Below are positions 26,501 to 41,500 of a DNA stretch of 64,000 bases, piece by piece; within the stretch, counting starts at the first letter, position 1; each line of letters begins with the position of its first letter. The position numbers were made by a program, and so were the translations under genes. Below the pieces are notes generated by a model, which saw only the letters and a list, made by a program, of their open reading frames with translations, searched no databases and had not been told where the DNA came from. The stretch is from Phorcus lineatus (Eukaryota; Mollusca; Gastropoda; Trochida; Trochidae): the NCBI GenBank assembly GCA_921293015.1, contig OV121086.1:29498254-29562253 (forward strand), in the 5' to 3' direction.

Positions 26501-29500
26501 AAGGACATTTATATTTATAGATCCCAAATACCTATATACCTTTACACAACCCTACATACTAGGCAATGCTTCGCGTATCGGGATCACAATTCGCACGTGC
26601 CTAGGTGTTCCAATTCACGCACACCTACAACTCGGTTGGTAACTGTAACTTATACTAGCAACCGTGATATAAGTGGCATACTCTTGAAAGCGGCGTTTAA
26701 ACCACACATGACCTTGCCTCACCATTATGTCAGACCAATGCGTGTTGGAAGAGTCCCTTGTGAAGCTCGCAGGTTCAATCACATAGCAGTTTTATTGGTT
26801 TCTCATTATCATAATTTCATGACGATTAAAAATTAAAGGTGGTTACCGAAAGTCTTTAAATAATCAACCGGCGATCATTAATTTTAAGCAGTAGTTTGTC
26901 ACGGCGATATTCAGGCCAAGTGAATTATTTTCTTTTGATACCCAAATAATTGTACACAATTTTCAAATTTTCAACAAAACCTTCGGAAATTCATTACGTT
27001 GTCATTGTAATACAGCTTATTTATTCAATGTCGCACAAATACGCTTTGATGCCGGAAGAAAACGGAGATATTCACAAGTTTGTTTACATTTCTAAAGAAT
27101 AACCTGATTATTCAAGCCAATTCATTTTTATATAAGGCAGGCGTTTATTCAGGAAATTACGGTGTTCTGTTGAGTATCGTAACTGTAAGCCCTAGATGAC
27201 CGAAGATGATTCTGCACCGACATGCGGATTACAGCCGGCATTTCATCTTTTGCATTCACCTCTGCGACAGATCAGACATCTTTGAATTCATCTAGATGAA
27301 ATCAATCTAAATTGCAACGTTCCAAAATAAATCAACTTTAAGTAAAATTGATGGTTTATTGCAGAAGTAAGCTAAAATCGATGCTGCAAATTCTTATTCC
27401 ATATATCTCTAGACATAAGAGGGCACATCATTTTCATATTTCTTTCCTCAGAAAAATTACGAGCTTGTTTTTTCTAACCTGAATTAAGTGGCAACATTGG
27501 TGAACGTTTCTTTTAAGATTGTAAGAAAAACACAGGATTTAATTAAAGAACTAAAAATGTCTGCCTTGCCAATATTTGTGTTTACTTTGAGCTTCGATTA
27601 GAACTCCGTCCGCTTAGAAGTGAAATATTGCTTCGGGAAAGTCAACTCCGGTTGTGAGTTCTGGATTTGTCTCCGTGTCTTTGAATCTCTAATAATTGGT
27701 TGCATGCGCATAATGCATCTGAAGCTGGGAAAAGTTACAGTATACCAAATAACTTAAAATATTCTGTTTTAAGAATTAAATCTGTAAGAGATGAATCAAA
27801 TCAAGTTTAAAAAATCGTATTTTTATTAACACTGTGGCACATTTTTATGTTTTATTTGTTCAGATTTTACCAATTGAATGATGATCCCCATTTTTAATGC
27901 AGAATACTTTATTTACGGCGGATCGTCGCTCAACCTGATTATCCGTGGTTATATGGAGGTGCCAGGTTTCAAGGAAACTGCACGTGGCCATTTTAGCGTG
28001 AACACCTTGGAATAATTCCTTTTATTGGTTAAAAGAGATTGTCTTTGCAATATAAGTTTTCTTTCTTATGCTATATATTTATTTCCCACTAAAAACGTGC
28101 TAAAGAGACATTTAAAACTCTTTTTTTACATTTTGAAACAATTAGTAGTAAAAATGTACCACATCTGTTTACGATTGCTCTCCATAACAGTTCACATAAG
28201 TTAACAAAATGGGTTCATAATGTATTTAATTCTATCCGAACAATACCCCCGTTGTTTTACAAATACAACGGAGAATGCACCAAACTGTCATGTAAAATAA
28301 ATTTTTTTAAATGTTCGAATGTTTACGCAATGTTAACAAAAACATGAATACCTTCGCAGATGACAGGTTAAATACTCAATAGCGTCTGAACGCTTTATTG
28401 AGGGCAACTAAATCATATACACTTTTTACCAAAATACCCATTCCGATAAGAGTAATAATCCGTGATCTTTAACAACGCCGATATATATTCGTCTTTCTAT
28501 TGACCCGCACAAGAAGCTTAGCTTATCTTCTGAAGAATTTATTTTTAAAAACAGATCCATCGGGATTTTACCTTTAGACAAGTATCCTTTTTTTTAGTCC
28601 GATAACAACCAGAGGTGAGAAACCTAAGAATAATCAATAAGGTTAATTCGTTGAGATTGTCGCTAAAGACAAATTCCAAATCGTATATTTCATCATCTTT
28701 ATACAAAACTCTAAAAACAAGAGCATAATGTTTCAATTCTGTCATCCGTTCTTCACAAGACAGATCCAATACTAAAGTGCGTCTTGTCACCGTACAGGAG
28801 CCATGTTGATTTGTAGAAGTATTTGAGTGGCGGGCCCCGATATATTGCCTTTTAATAATTCGATATGCTTAATATTCCGCCGTTAATACGCTATTTCAAT
28901 GCGTGTTTGCAGCACAGGTGTCGAGGGTGAGAATTAAAATCAGATAGATGTGAGGAAAAATAGATTTGACATGTAACGTCAAGCAGAGCTGCAATCCCAA
29001 ACATGAAAAAGACGAATCAATTTCGGGAAAGTATTTTCCTAACGACATCTCGGGTTTAGATATCAATTTATCAACCCTCGTCGCCTTCCAGAGTTAGATA
29101 TCATTTCAATTTTCCTCTAATCTTTGATCATATCGTCGTCAATTTTCTGTTCAAGGCGACAGTAAAGAAGGGTGTCCATTGGTGCCAAGTTTTGGTTTAA
29201 CCCTTGGCAACCAGAAGATGTCTTTCTCCGAACACATATGGCTCTACGGCGCAATAAGAGTAAAAGATGAACTTCAGGAATCATGATTGATCCGAGTCCA
29301 TCTTATAAAAAATCAAACCTGCAAGATCGGGAGATTTGGAAAAGATTAAAATCTTTGAGAGAGCGCGTCTCAAGAAGTCTTCAAGAACGTTTAGCCGCCA
29401 TTAGTGCCAATTGATTATGTAGTCAATTAAGACGGAGAGTGTCGGGTCCAGCTGCTACCGAATACGTCGATCAAAGCGCCGAGATTCAATATAACCAGTG

Positions 29501-32500
29501 TCTGGGGTAACACGCGCAACGATTCGTCCTCTATATTGACTGCATACCCTTCATCTTTGCAATATAGGCGATTCGAGACTTCTAAGCCGTTTTCGCATTA
29601 TGCCGTTTTGTGCAAAGCAGTCTTCAGATTGATTGGTTATAAAGTTACGTAATTTAGACGATTAAGTCTTGTAACTTTTTCCCTCTTACTCAGATGAATT
29701 GGCAATTTTGAGAAAAATAATTTGGAACTTAAAAAGTTTGTGTTTCTGAAGAGAATAAATCATAGGGGCAAATGTCGAAGAGAATGCTAGGCCTAAGTTT
29801 GTTTACGTCAGCGCGAATATTTAGATAAAATATCGAAACGTGTTGAACAAATTAATTTCTATCAGTTTGAGGTTATGTAATACCAAAGTTAAACTCAAAA
29901 TATATGATTTATTGCCTTGTACATTACTTAATGAATTACGGCATATTTTTAAAAAATTATTATATATTGTGTTTTAAGATTCATAAGTGAAAACAAATGT
30001 TCAATGGATCTACACATTAATTTTCGGAAAGGCAAAAGCTTCTTATTATTTAATTTTACAAACATATATTGCCTAAATAAATCTAATGCACAGATAATGC
30101 ATATCTCTCGATGATACGAACGTAGCCCACTCAGGTAATTTATCAAATAAGTTATTTATCTTTATTTCAGGCAAAAAATGTAATTCTAAAAGACCTCAAG
30201 TATTTAATGCAACGTTGTATAAATACGCACGAATTACAATTAGCATACCGTCGGAAGATCTAGAGCCAAAACGGAAGACACTATGTTGAATGCATGCAAT
30301 GTGTAAACAGTTTATAAGAAATGGATTAATTTACACATTTATCTGAATAACGAATATTTTATCCTTTGTCCGCAGTTGCGAGAGGTTACTTTACGCAGTT
30401 ACAAGTAAGGAATGTTTAAAAGCTGAACATATCCCTAGTTCAGCCATTTTTAACAGTCACTGGTTCCGAATTGTGCATAACTGACAATTAAGATTTTTTA
30501 CACCCCTTTGTGACCTTAGCCTTTAATGATTGAAGGGTAATTGTAAATAATGATTTTTATGTTAATGCAAAAGAATACAGCTAAGTGAGTGCATGTCTTC
30601 CTTTTCCCTACAATAACCAATTTGAACGCATATATAGGTCCATCGGTGCCTTTAAGAACCAAATTGCCTGTTATCGATAGAAATCATGTTTTTCATCGAA
30701 ACAGTTTTAATTATAATAAGCTAATTTTCCGCTGGCTTGTTTACGCAGAGTTTATCAAAACGTATATATATCTTTTGATGTCTTATTTCGTCACCATATC
30801 ACATTACTCCACAATAAATATCTCAAATATAACGTATAATCTTAAGCTTTTGAAAAATCAATTCTAATTGCGATCGACATTAATCCACTCTGAAGTAGTT
30901 TGAGTGACATGTTTTGACGCAACTCTGGGAATATGAGCCACCTGTCGCTCGTGTCGCGTGAAAATGAAGCCGCGCTAATATCTGGTCCTCCTGCGAGGTG
31001 AGTGTTTGTCCTCTGTCTGACGGCGACACGGACATTTCAAGAATCTCGTGCAATGAAACCTCTCTCGCTGTCGCATTGCGCGGACATATCGAGAATCCCG
31101 TGAAATAGCCTCGTGCCGCAGACATTTGACATACCACAGGGAACGTCTAATATCAATACGCCTCATTTCATAGCATAGGAGGGTTTAACGTCTGTTAAAG
31201 TGCAAATTGCGTCGAAAATTCTTTAGTTGTGTGGGGGTCGTTGTAATGATTTCGCAAAATCTTATCGATTTTGCAATGATATTTACTTTAAGATATAAAT
31301 GATTAAGGATATAAATGATTATGAATTATTTACAAATATCTTAAATGTTTATTTATTTAGCGATGTAGATATCTATCGCAAATAACACATAATAATTCCT
31401 TTTAAAAATAATTCAGCAAAATCTTAAATCATTCATCGAGGAAGTGTGTCATTTGATTGTGAAGAATTGCATTGAGGGTTATACATAAATGGTCGAGTTT
31501 GTTTAGTGCCTTGTCATGTGACACACATTCGAGTGTTCTAATTACTAAGTGCCAAATATGGTCTCTTATAAATAATCGATGCCGGCCTGCTTCCCTTGTG
31601 TCGGACCGCAATTGTTATGGTAGATGTATCACCAATCGTATTAAGTCGTCAAAGACGAGAAAATGCTAAATGCCGCGCTGAAGCAATTGTTGCAAAAATG
31701 ATATGCACATATTGAAAATATGTCGTTACTGATGTTTTCACCATGGGTAATATATACAAATTAATTTAAACGGTTTGCAGGTTTGACGCCAAACGCGTCC
31801 TGGTGAGGGAGGGTCACGTCCCCATGTACTTCTACTTCATATTGTCAGGCTCAGGTACGAAAATATTCTCAACTTCAAGGGACAGTAACACGTTTTTTAG
31901 ATAAACAAAGTCATCTTACGAAAATGAAAATAAATATTACCAAGTACAATCCAATCTTCTTCAATCCAAAGAAGCGGTTATCAAACGAATTTACGACTAC
32001 GGATAATCCGTGGTATGTATGGCCTGAAGAGGCTCGTTGAGCTAAAAGCGCTATATATATATTCAAAAACGTGTTACAGCTCCTTTAATATTTTAGTGCT
32101 ATTTTTATGTTGACCATAAACAAAATCTTGAGTGTAAAAAAATATGACCAAGTTTTTTTTAACTATTGAGGGGCAGCAAGAAGCCTATCATATTTGCAAA
32201 ATCAGGCAATATTTAAAACAGTCAAGCAATATATCTTTTAACCAGTATTTTGTGTTTTGCGTCCTCTGTAAATACTAGACGCTTTTCTCTAAAATATAGT
32301 TCACAATGCTTAGAAATGATGACATGATAGATGTAGGTTGTAACTTTTTTAATCAGTTCTCCACATAAATATTAATATTTTCTCTCTTTTTAATCGTTAA
32401 GCTACACAGGAAAATTATTCATATAGCAATTTATTTCCACTCGTACAGCCGTGGTGACAATGACAGACACCGAGTCGCACCAGGAGCGGACGGTCGTATT

Positions 32501-35500
32501 CCTGAGAAGGGGAGACAGCTTCGGGGAAGAGTCCATCATCAACAAGACACCCCGGCCCTCAACCGTCATCTCTAAAGACAAGGTCGAGCTACTCGTGTTA
32601 ACAAACGAGGTATCTTCACCGTTTCTGCTTATTGCAAAATCGCAAAATGAAAGAAAATACTATAAAAAAATTCCTTAGCGTAGACATATAACCTGGCGTC
32701 GGCGCATTCGGAACGCAACGTCATAGACGAACTGTGACGTCACAATGATAAATAAATATTTTCCCCAAGGGGCTTCTTCCAACGGCAAGGTGAAAAATTA
32801 ACGAAATATATCGAGTTATAATTTTTTTCGTTTCGGTCGTGACGTTGTGAAGATTCCCAAGGGGATGTTAAGAAAAATATCTACCTAATAAAATGATTGG
32901 CACCCTTGGTAATCATACCGTAATTCCTCATAAAGCGGCAGAGAATAACGCCAATGAATACTTATAAACTCGGAAATCCGGTTACACAGTGGGAAGCTTA
33001 ACGCTAAATAGTGAAAATACGGTAGCGATTCAATACGCTTCTCCTTCACTTACTTTAGAATAAAGTTTCTAGGCCCGGGTTTTAATTAGGACCGTTGTCA
33101 TGCTTCGAAACAAAACAGTTAAGGAACTATATTGAAGTTAATACATTACCTTTCCCCCTTTGAGAGATTGTGCGCTACTCATTGTCAACTTTTTTAAATT
33201 GTAAGCAACCAAACGTAAAAAACTAGTAACATTTCCCAAATTGATCATATTGTAATAATGTAAAATTCCTTTTTCAACAAAAAAGCGTTGAACCCGTTCC
33301 TTTATTCTTAATACTTATTCAGTTGAGTAAAAATGATTCCCAAACATCGTAAAATATAACTAAACAGAACGTATGTTAATGACAGTAGTGAAAACATTAT
33401 TGACACACTCAGAGAAAAAATCGGCGTAGCTTGGCGTCATAATCGTAGATGTGTCACGTGACGTCATAGAAGTCGTCGTAGAATCGTGACGTAACAATCA
33501 ACAATCGGCGACTTCACCAACATAGTGATTTTCGTTGCAGGATTTCATCGACATCTTCATGTCGGGTGGACTCTCAAACATCAGCGAGGATTTCCTCAAG
33601 TAAGAGTATCACTTATATTAATGAATAGAATTTGTCAATGAAAAAAGAGATGTGAAATAGGATTACATAAATCCGAATTATGATCATTATCGATTTATCT
33701 TTCATTCTGTATGTACATGCGTTCTTGTACATGCGTGATTGTGTTTGTAATGTTGAACATTTAAGGGAAGATTAAATTGACCCATTCATGCTTTCTTCTT
33801 TTTTTTTGAAAAATTTATTCTATGTGAGACTTTTTGAGTCGAAAATATTATATCTATGCGATGCATCAAATAGGCATTTACATTCCATTGCATAGCTGCA
33901 TTTCTCAAAACCTGTACTGTGACGAGAAATGGGTCTTATCTAGTAGCATTTCCTCTGAACTTCTTTTAAAATAATATGTTGTTTATAGATGAAACATACA
34001 TTATTTCTTCGAAAAACAACCCCGGGGTTCCATTTCGTTCAGCACCCTCTTACCCTAGGGTTCTATTCGACGCCGGGGTTGTGTTCGAATTTGAGTCTTA
34101 TATGTGATGTGTGCGGATTGTATTTACCTCAGCACCCTATGACATCTGAGTAGTATTTGAGGGAATACGGTACTCACTTTCCTTACGCTTACAGCAATGA
34201 TTTATTATGTAGGGATATTTCACTTTTTAATTCATGCATGTTGTCGTTCCTGCACAGGGGCGTCAGTTGTCTGGACGGATGGCCGAGAGAACTTCTCCAT
34301 ACAAATCCAAAGAAGGCTGTACTCAACTACTTCAAGTAATTAAACCGGTCTTCAAAATGAAAGCATTCTATATATTTTATTCAATTTGTTTGCTTTTTCA
34401 TTTAAAGTATAAAATAACTTCGAGGTTAAAGGAAAACATTATATCGATAAAAGTAATGAATTTTTTTTTTTGTCTAGAGTTTAGTTGTTTCTTTTACTAT
34501 GAAACAAGATGCAAAATAAACTTGTACATCCGCAGGTACTAAGTTGGTTTTTGCTCGTTATATGTTTTATAAGAATACCGTTTAATTTCTTACAGGAAAG
34601 GAACGGTAGTTGTAAAAGACAGTAAGGACAATGAATGGATTGTGATCGTAATGACGGTGAGTGCAATCATATCTTTTTAATAAACTGTTCACATGTGAAT
34701 AGAGATTACTAAACGATTATATGTGGCATAAGACTTTTACCTAACTGTGTTAATCAAGTTTTTGTATAAGTCGAGCTAGAAAAAGGGTTTTATATAAATT
34801 TGAAGATAATAATTTACGTATTACCAATTGTATTTCATATGAATCTAATAAGAATATCCTGAAAACGCCTGAAACGGAAATACAAGAATTATGTCATTGA
34901 TTCCATTTATATCATAATTCAATAAAATGACAAGTGTTCCATTAATGTATCAAAACAGCAAAATCGACCTTTTGAGAATCCGCTTTCGTAAAAAGCGTGA
35001 TGGCAACTTCGAATAGCTTCTATCGAATTCCTATGCACAGGAAACGACGGTGAAGAGTCGAAATGATCGTAATGACATATTTCAAAGGGAAGTCGACACC
35101 TGGTCGAACTAGATAATAGCACTTGTCAGGAACTGCATATATATGTGCTAGTGATGAAGATGAATAGTCGTGTTTCGATTTATTTCAAAGTTTGTTCTTT
35201 TCATTTACTTTCTGATGTTTGTTTGTAGGGAAGTTGTAGCATGTTGACAAAACTACAGAGGATCAAACCGAAAAGGACGAAAATAACCTCAACTGTGGAA
35301 AACTGTAGAGAGAGGAGTAAGTGAGAACATAATCAAATCATGTCTATGTAAATGTTTATATATAAGTATTAACCGTAAGCATAATTATTACCCATATGGT
35401 TAATCATAAGCGGTGACATATTTTCAATATGAGCAAATGTGCACATATCACTTTTGCCTAGCAACGATTGTTTCAGAGCGAGTTAGTGTATTACCTCGTC

Positions 35501-38500
35501 TGTGACGTCATAAAACCATTGTTTTTGACGTCACTGTAGCGGGCCGCCGGAGAGGGCGCAGGCCGCATTCCGTGTGTTTAAAATAAAATAGAATCGGTAA
35601 TAAAGAAATTATAACCCTCGGAAGTGTGTCATAAGCCTTTTACGAAACTCTTGCGAATTTCATAAAAGCCATATGCCACACTTCCTTGGGTAATACTCTC
35701 TATGTATTAAGCGCCGTTGGCTCTTATAAAATTAGGAAAAAGGACAATTATTGAAATGACCGTCCTTATCATTCAGGCAAGTAAGATACTTGGATCGTTT
35801 CTATCTACGTAGAGATTTACACAAATTTATAAACGTCCGTATTTCAAACAAAGGTCAGAATCGATTATGCGATATCACTCATAATAATACATATATCCGA
35901 CATCTTATAGTACATAATAGAGAGAAGCGCTTATTTTTTTTCAAAATACACACGTGTATGTGGGTGTTCCTCGGTATGCTGTCCAGCAGTTTGGAGATAC
36001 AGTTGGCAACAATAAGTTGCATTGATGACATGAAATAATCAGTACTTCTTGGCACAATTATTAACCAAGTCAATTACTAATTCATTTCGTACTACGAAAA
36101 CTGATTTTGACTGACTTCTTAATTATTTCAGTGGTGACATCATTGAAAAGCGAAACATACTTGAATCACGAAGAGAGAATGCAGCTCTTCTACGAACAAC
36201 AGATCAAGCATCTCACAACACTGAATCAACGCATGCGCATTGATACTCTTCCGGAAATAAATGTTAAAATGTATGACGAGGTAAGCAGAAACAAGACACC
36301 GCATTTGCTTTGAAATGCTTTAATGATCCCATTCAATTGTAAAAACAATGTTGTTGAATATTTGAGACTAGATTTAAAATACCAGATTTTACTTTACCAT
36401 TATATCTAGTATACCGATAATTTGTCGTTCTCACTACACAACTCGTAAGGGCACAGCAAAACATTTTAAAGAGGCAGTAGCACGTTTTTTTAAAAAGATT
36501 AATGTCTTTAGTTTTTCCCTATCAAACATTAGTTTATGCCAAATGTATTATCTTCAGAGTGTTAAAACATCACAATACTCAACCCAGTCTTTCGTAGTCG
36601 TTGAGGAAATTATGAAGTATCAAGCAAGAATCACTGGCCGCCATTTTTGTGCAAACATCTTTTAATCATTTGAGATGGGGAACTGGATTCGCATAGCTTA
36701 ACTAATCATGGAACGTTCTTTTAAAACCGCGTCTTTTGGTTAAAAGACATTATTTTCCTTTTGGTGAGATCGTTTTTGTTTTTTTAATGAAAAAAATAAC
36801 GCGCTACTGCCCTTTCAAATATCTCAACTATAACACCTCTTCGTTATCCATAAGGTGGGAATGATTTCACCCAAATATGTTAATAGCAGCGGGGATGATT
36901 TACTTCTCATCTATATTTTTTCATTATATGCTACATTTTGAAACTATCTTTAGAAACCCTACCCTTTAACTGAACAAACGCCTACTGTTGATAACAACAC
37001 AGGATTTAGTTTATATTGCCATATCCTGCTGAATCAGCGTATATGAATCCGCCCTCGCTCTCTTCCTGATACCCTGATCTATTTCGGGCTAATGCATGCA
37101 TTTGATATCCATTGGTGTTGTATTGAGGGAATTAAAAAAATCATAATCATAATATACCAAGTGATTTATTTACCTTTTCAGGTACGCCCTGAGTCCAAAT
37201 CTGCCACATTTCTGACCCTTGCGTTAGGGCCTGGTCACACGTCAAAGACGAAACGACGCAGTAGCATCGCAACATCCGGGCCAACAACAAGTAGCATGCC
37301 GATCGGAATTCTCAAGAAGAAGAAGGTAATTGTTGAAATTGAATCAAATTGGCATAAATCGCAAAATTAACTGAATTTAAGCGGAGAATTCTGAAGCAGG
37401 GTTGCTAGTCTATGGTAAGTCAAGAATGCCATTAGTATTGAAATTACCGAGTTATTTTATCTCTATGTCCTTGGAGAGCTACCACGAAAAAGGAGTCCTA
37501 TAATTTAGAGAAGAAAATCCGGAAGTGACCAAACAGTCTCCCTTCATTGCTACACCTTCGGTATCCTAAACATGAGTGTACGAGATCGGCTGCGAGGTTT
37601 ATGTGCTAATTTTAAAATACTGACCTATTCTCATGCCTTGGATGACTAAGAGTGGGGGCTAAAATTTGACCTCTAACATTTTTCTGTTGGAACTCTTTGG
37701 TTGTGTAGCGGGGTCTCGATGGTATGATCTACGCATGTCATAACTTGTGACTGATTTCAGCCTTGCTGCATTTCGTCAATGTTTCTGCGCCAGCTCGGCA
37801 CCCAGCAGGCAATATGACGTTGTATCAACGTTGAAACGACGTCATTTACCAACGTTGAAATAACGTTGAAATTGGACTGGATTTGAAATTTGCGGCGACG
37901 TCGAAATCCGACGTTATTTCGACGTCGATTCAACGTTGAAGCCAAGACGTTGTATTGACGTTGAAAAGACGTCATTTCGACGTCTAAGCTTGATACTCAG
38001 TCAGGTTGTGTTAGCATTGATTCGTTATTATATTTGAGGCAACGCACCATCTGTGAGGCTATGCTTCCAACTTCAGCTTTATCATATGCCTCGGTTCGAA
38101 ACTAAGATGGCTGCTCGTGTTTAATTATCCATGTAATGGAAATTAAATATGTTGTGAGGATATTAATGTTCATATGACACTGCAACGATTTAGACTAAAG
38201 TGTCACCAAAAAATGTTTGTTACAAAGACGCAATTACTGTTTTGTAAGAACTACTAACTTTATGCAAATCGAAAATTTATGTTTTCAGTTGTGATCATAA
38301 CTGAAAAAATAAAAACTGTTGAAAAATACCATATACCTTGTTTATTCTAATTAGACATAGGACAGAGTTACTTCCCTTTATTGTGAAATTGAAAGAAATT
38401 GACCTTTATTCATCTAAATCCAATATCAATATCACTTTTAAATGTCAATGATAGCTTTTCGTTTTTGCATTTTTATTTCAATCTTTAAAACAATCCGTAA

Positions 38501-41500
38501 CTCAGTTGATGTCATCAATAATAATAATGAAATGTTATAAAATTAATGACATGTCAGTTTTAAGTTGTTCTGATGACGTTGAAACAACGTCAAAACACCA
38601 ACCAAATTTCAACGTCAGTTAAAAAACGTTGTTCCGACGTCGAAAATTGGTTGATCGACGGCCTGACCTAAAATCAACCAAATTTCGACGTCGAAATGAC
38701 GTCAGATGCCTGCTGGGCAGTGTTCTTCGCCTGAGCATAAAGCCCCATTAAAAAAAACCGAGAAGCTACCTCGCCGTTGACGTTTGGACACTCAATACAA
38801 GAAATATGGCGCAATGCATTAAGGTGGAAATTTTCCAGAATTTGAGACGGTTGCGGTTGAACTCAACGACCCTCGAAAGTACTTCCGGTAACAAAAAGTA
38901 CCGAAACCGGCAGCATTCATAATCAAAAGGTGTCGATGACCGAGTTTTGGATTTGCTAGAACAGAACGATTGGGTAATACTTAACTAAAATCTGAACCTG
39001 TTTTAACAATCTAGCTTGGTTCTCTATAAATAAAACTCCTATATCGGGAAGGGTCATATACATCACAAGGGGTTCCTCTATTTAAAGTAAGTGTTCAATA
39101 CAACTTTTCTACTGTTCTCGATAGTTATGCCTACTTTGTCTGGTAGTTTAAAAGAGCAAATTATTCTCGCTCAAATTTTACAATTGTGAAAGTGTGCCTT
39201 TAACAAGCGTAAAACGGGCTAATTGTATCCATTGACATAAGCACATACATCAAAAGCCCGTAACGTCGTGTGTCACAATCAAAATGACAATCCTGACAGA
39301 TGCCGGTTGTTATATATATCCCTAATTGCGTCTATTGTCAAACACGTTCAAACTAAAGTGCAAATTAGGACATATTTAGTTAGTTAAAGATCACCATGCA
39401 TGTGGTGTAGCTTACAAATAAAACTTTGGGGATCCCTAGAGTGGAAAATTGGTCTACTACAATATGTCATATCGTCATCAACAGCGTAACGCAGGAAATA
39501 CGAGTGATATTAGTTTAACCCATGGCGAAATTCCTCTCAAATGTCACTAGCAGCAACAAAGACATTAATACACTTCATCTCTTCGCCCCAAATTACGGTT
39601 AATTGATGCCCGGCTCAATCTGGCATAGTGGGTCACATTTTCACATGAGAATCAAACCCAGACCTCCTGTCTGTCTGACGCGGTGCTAGCACGTGTCTTG
39701 CCAATTTTGAGTATTTTCTGATATTCGATGTTAAATCTGTGGCATGACTGGAGCCTTTTTTGGATTGTCGATACATTGCACCGTTGAATGTCCAATTGTT
39801 TATTTATAAATTGCCTTTTTACTAAAATGTTTGTAAATACTAGGTTCGTCACTGATTTCTTTTGTGGGTAGATTGTAACAATGGCAAAACCACCTGTTCA
39901 CTGTATTAATAATTTGCTGTTTTATAATTTGCTGATAGAACAAATAGTGTTATTTGCTATTTTCATAATTTGGCCTTATCCATTTCTTTTGAGCCTATTT
40001 CAGAGTCGATCCTGACAAACAATGCTTTTTGTGATGAAACCACACTAAACATTTTACTGTTTAAAAACTATGAATGAAACGGGGCAGAACAAAGTTCAGG
40101 TTCCTTGGACTGTATTTGGAGTTTATGCTGAAGTTTTAACAGGTGTCTGAGTTAATCATGTGTTTTTATGACTTATGGTGTTCGGATTCGACCGCAAAAG
40201 TGTATGCTTGGCTATACAATGTATGTGGCGAGATATAGAGGATATTAAATGAGTGTCCACGACATACTATGTTTACGACACTCGTGCCTAAATAGCAGTA
40301 TATCCCTCGCTCTCGCCCGGGAAATACTAATATTTATGCACTCGTGTCGTAAACATAGTATGTCAGGGGCACGAATATGATATTCTGTTTATTACTGAAG
40401 TCGCGAAATCAAAGAAAATTGTCAAAATCAACCTCCAAGCATAGGCGGATTACCCGCCGTCGTCACATTTGGAAAGCAACGTCATAGTAGAACTGTGACG
40501 TCAAAGCATTGTTAATAATGTGACGTCACAATGTAAATGTGATATTTTGCCCTTGGGCATCGTATGAAAAATATGAACACCAATCTGATTGCCCTCGTAG
40601 GTAATAAAAGATGTTAACTTAGCTTTCCAGCAACCAAAAAGGGACAATGTATTGTCACTGGCGCCCGCCATTAAGTTAAGCGTAGATTTTGAAACTGATA
40701 ATAGATAAATAACAGGCAAAAAGAATATATGGGTTGTTAGACAGGATCATGTTACTGAAAACATTTAACTCTGAGGTGTAATTACTGTGTCTTTCTATAC
40801 ACATGGCCTTTGCTCGATTTTCATTGAAATTAAAAATTGTCATGTATTTGACATTTGAAAATGTATGTCTAAGCCAATGGTATTATGGCACGAGCAAGAT
40901 ATGCTATGTTAATTTGAGAGACGTACATCAACACTAAGACTTTTCATCTGAAAAAACGTGCACTAGAATTATCCGCCCTTGCTTTGAGTAGGTTAGTCAA
41001 ATCTTTTGACTGGACCTTCGAACATCTCATAAGACATCTTACAATGCGAATTGGTCATTCATTGAGGAAATTGGTTTGCAATTTCAGCTCTTTCTTTTAT
41101 GGATTTTTTTTAGCCAATTAGGTAGCAGATTTGCCTTTGGATTTCAAAACAAAGCCCTGATCATGCGTTCAAAAAGATAATCTTAAACAACGAGATGCAA
41201 TTTAAAGGGGCAAAGATAATGTTGTTGGGGGTCAAACATGTCAAATTTACAAATGGTGTTATTATGTTGAGACAAAAAATATCAAGATTTGGACATTTAA
41301 ATGACGAAAATAAATTTTTTTGACATTATTTGAACTTTACGCAGGGCACATGGTATATTGGTTATAAAAAAATCAACATACACAATTTTGAACCAGAATG
41401 TTATGTTATGTTGCAGGGCCCTTTCCTTGTGACCTCCAGAGAGGGATCACCTGAACCTAAAGGTATGAAAGACCATTTTACAATTTATCAATATTCAAGC

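Noticed and set aside
28545..28790. Minus-strand open frame with charged residues in intron 6
   Set aside because: Its apparent start is GTG, no partner exons or known motif; weak donor-like GTCTAAAG|gtaaaa is not enough.
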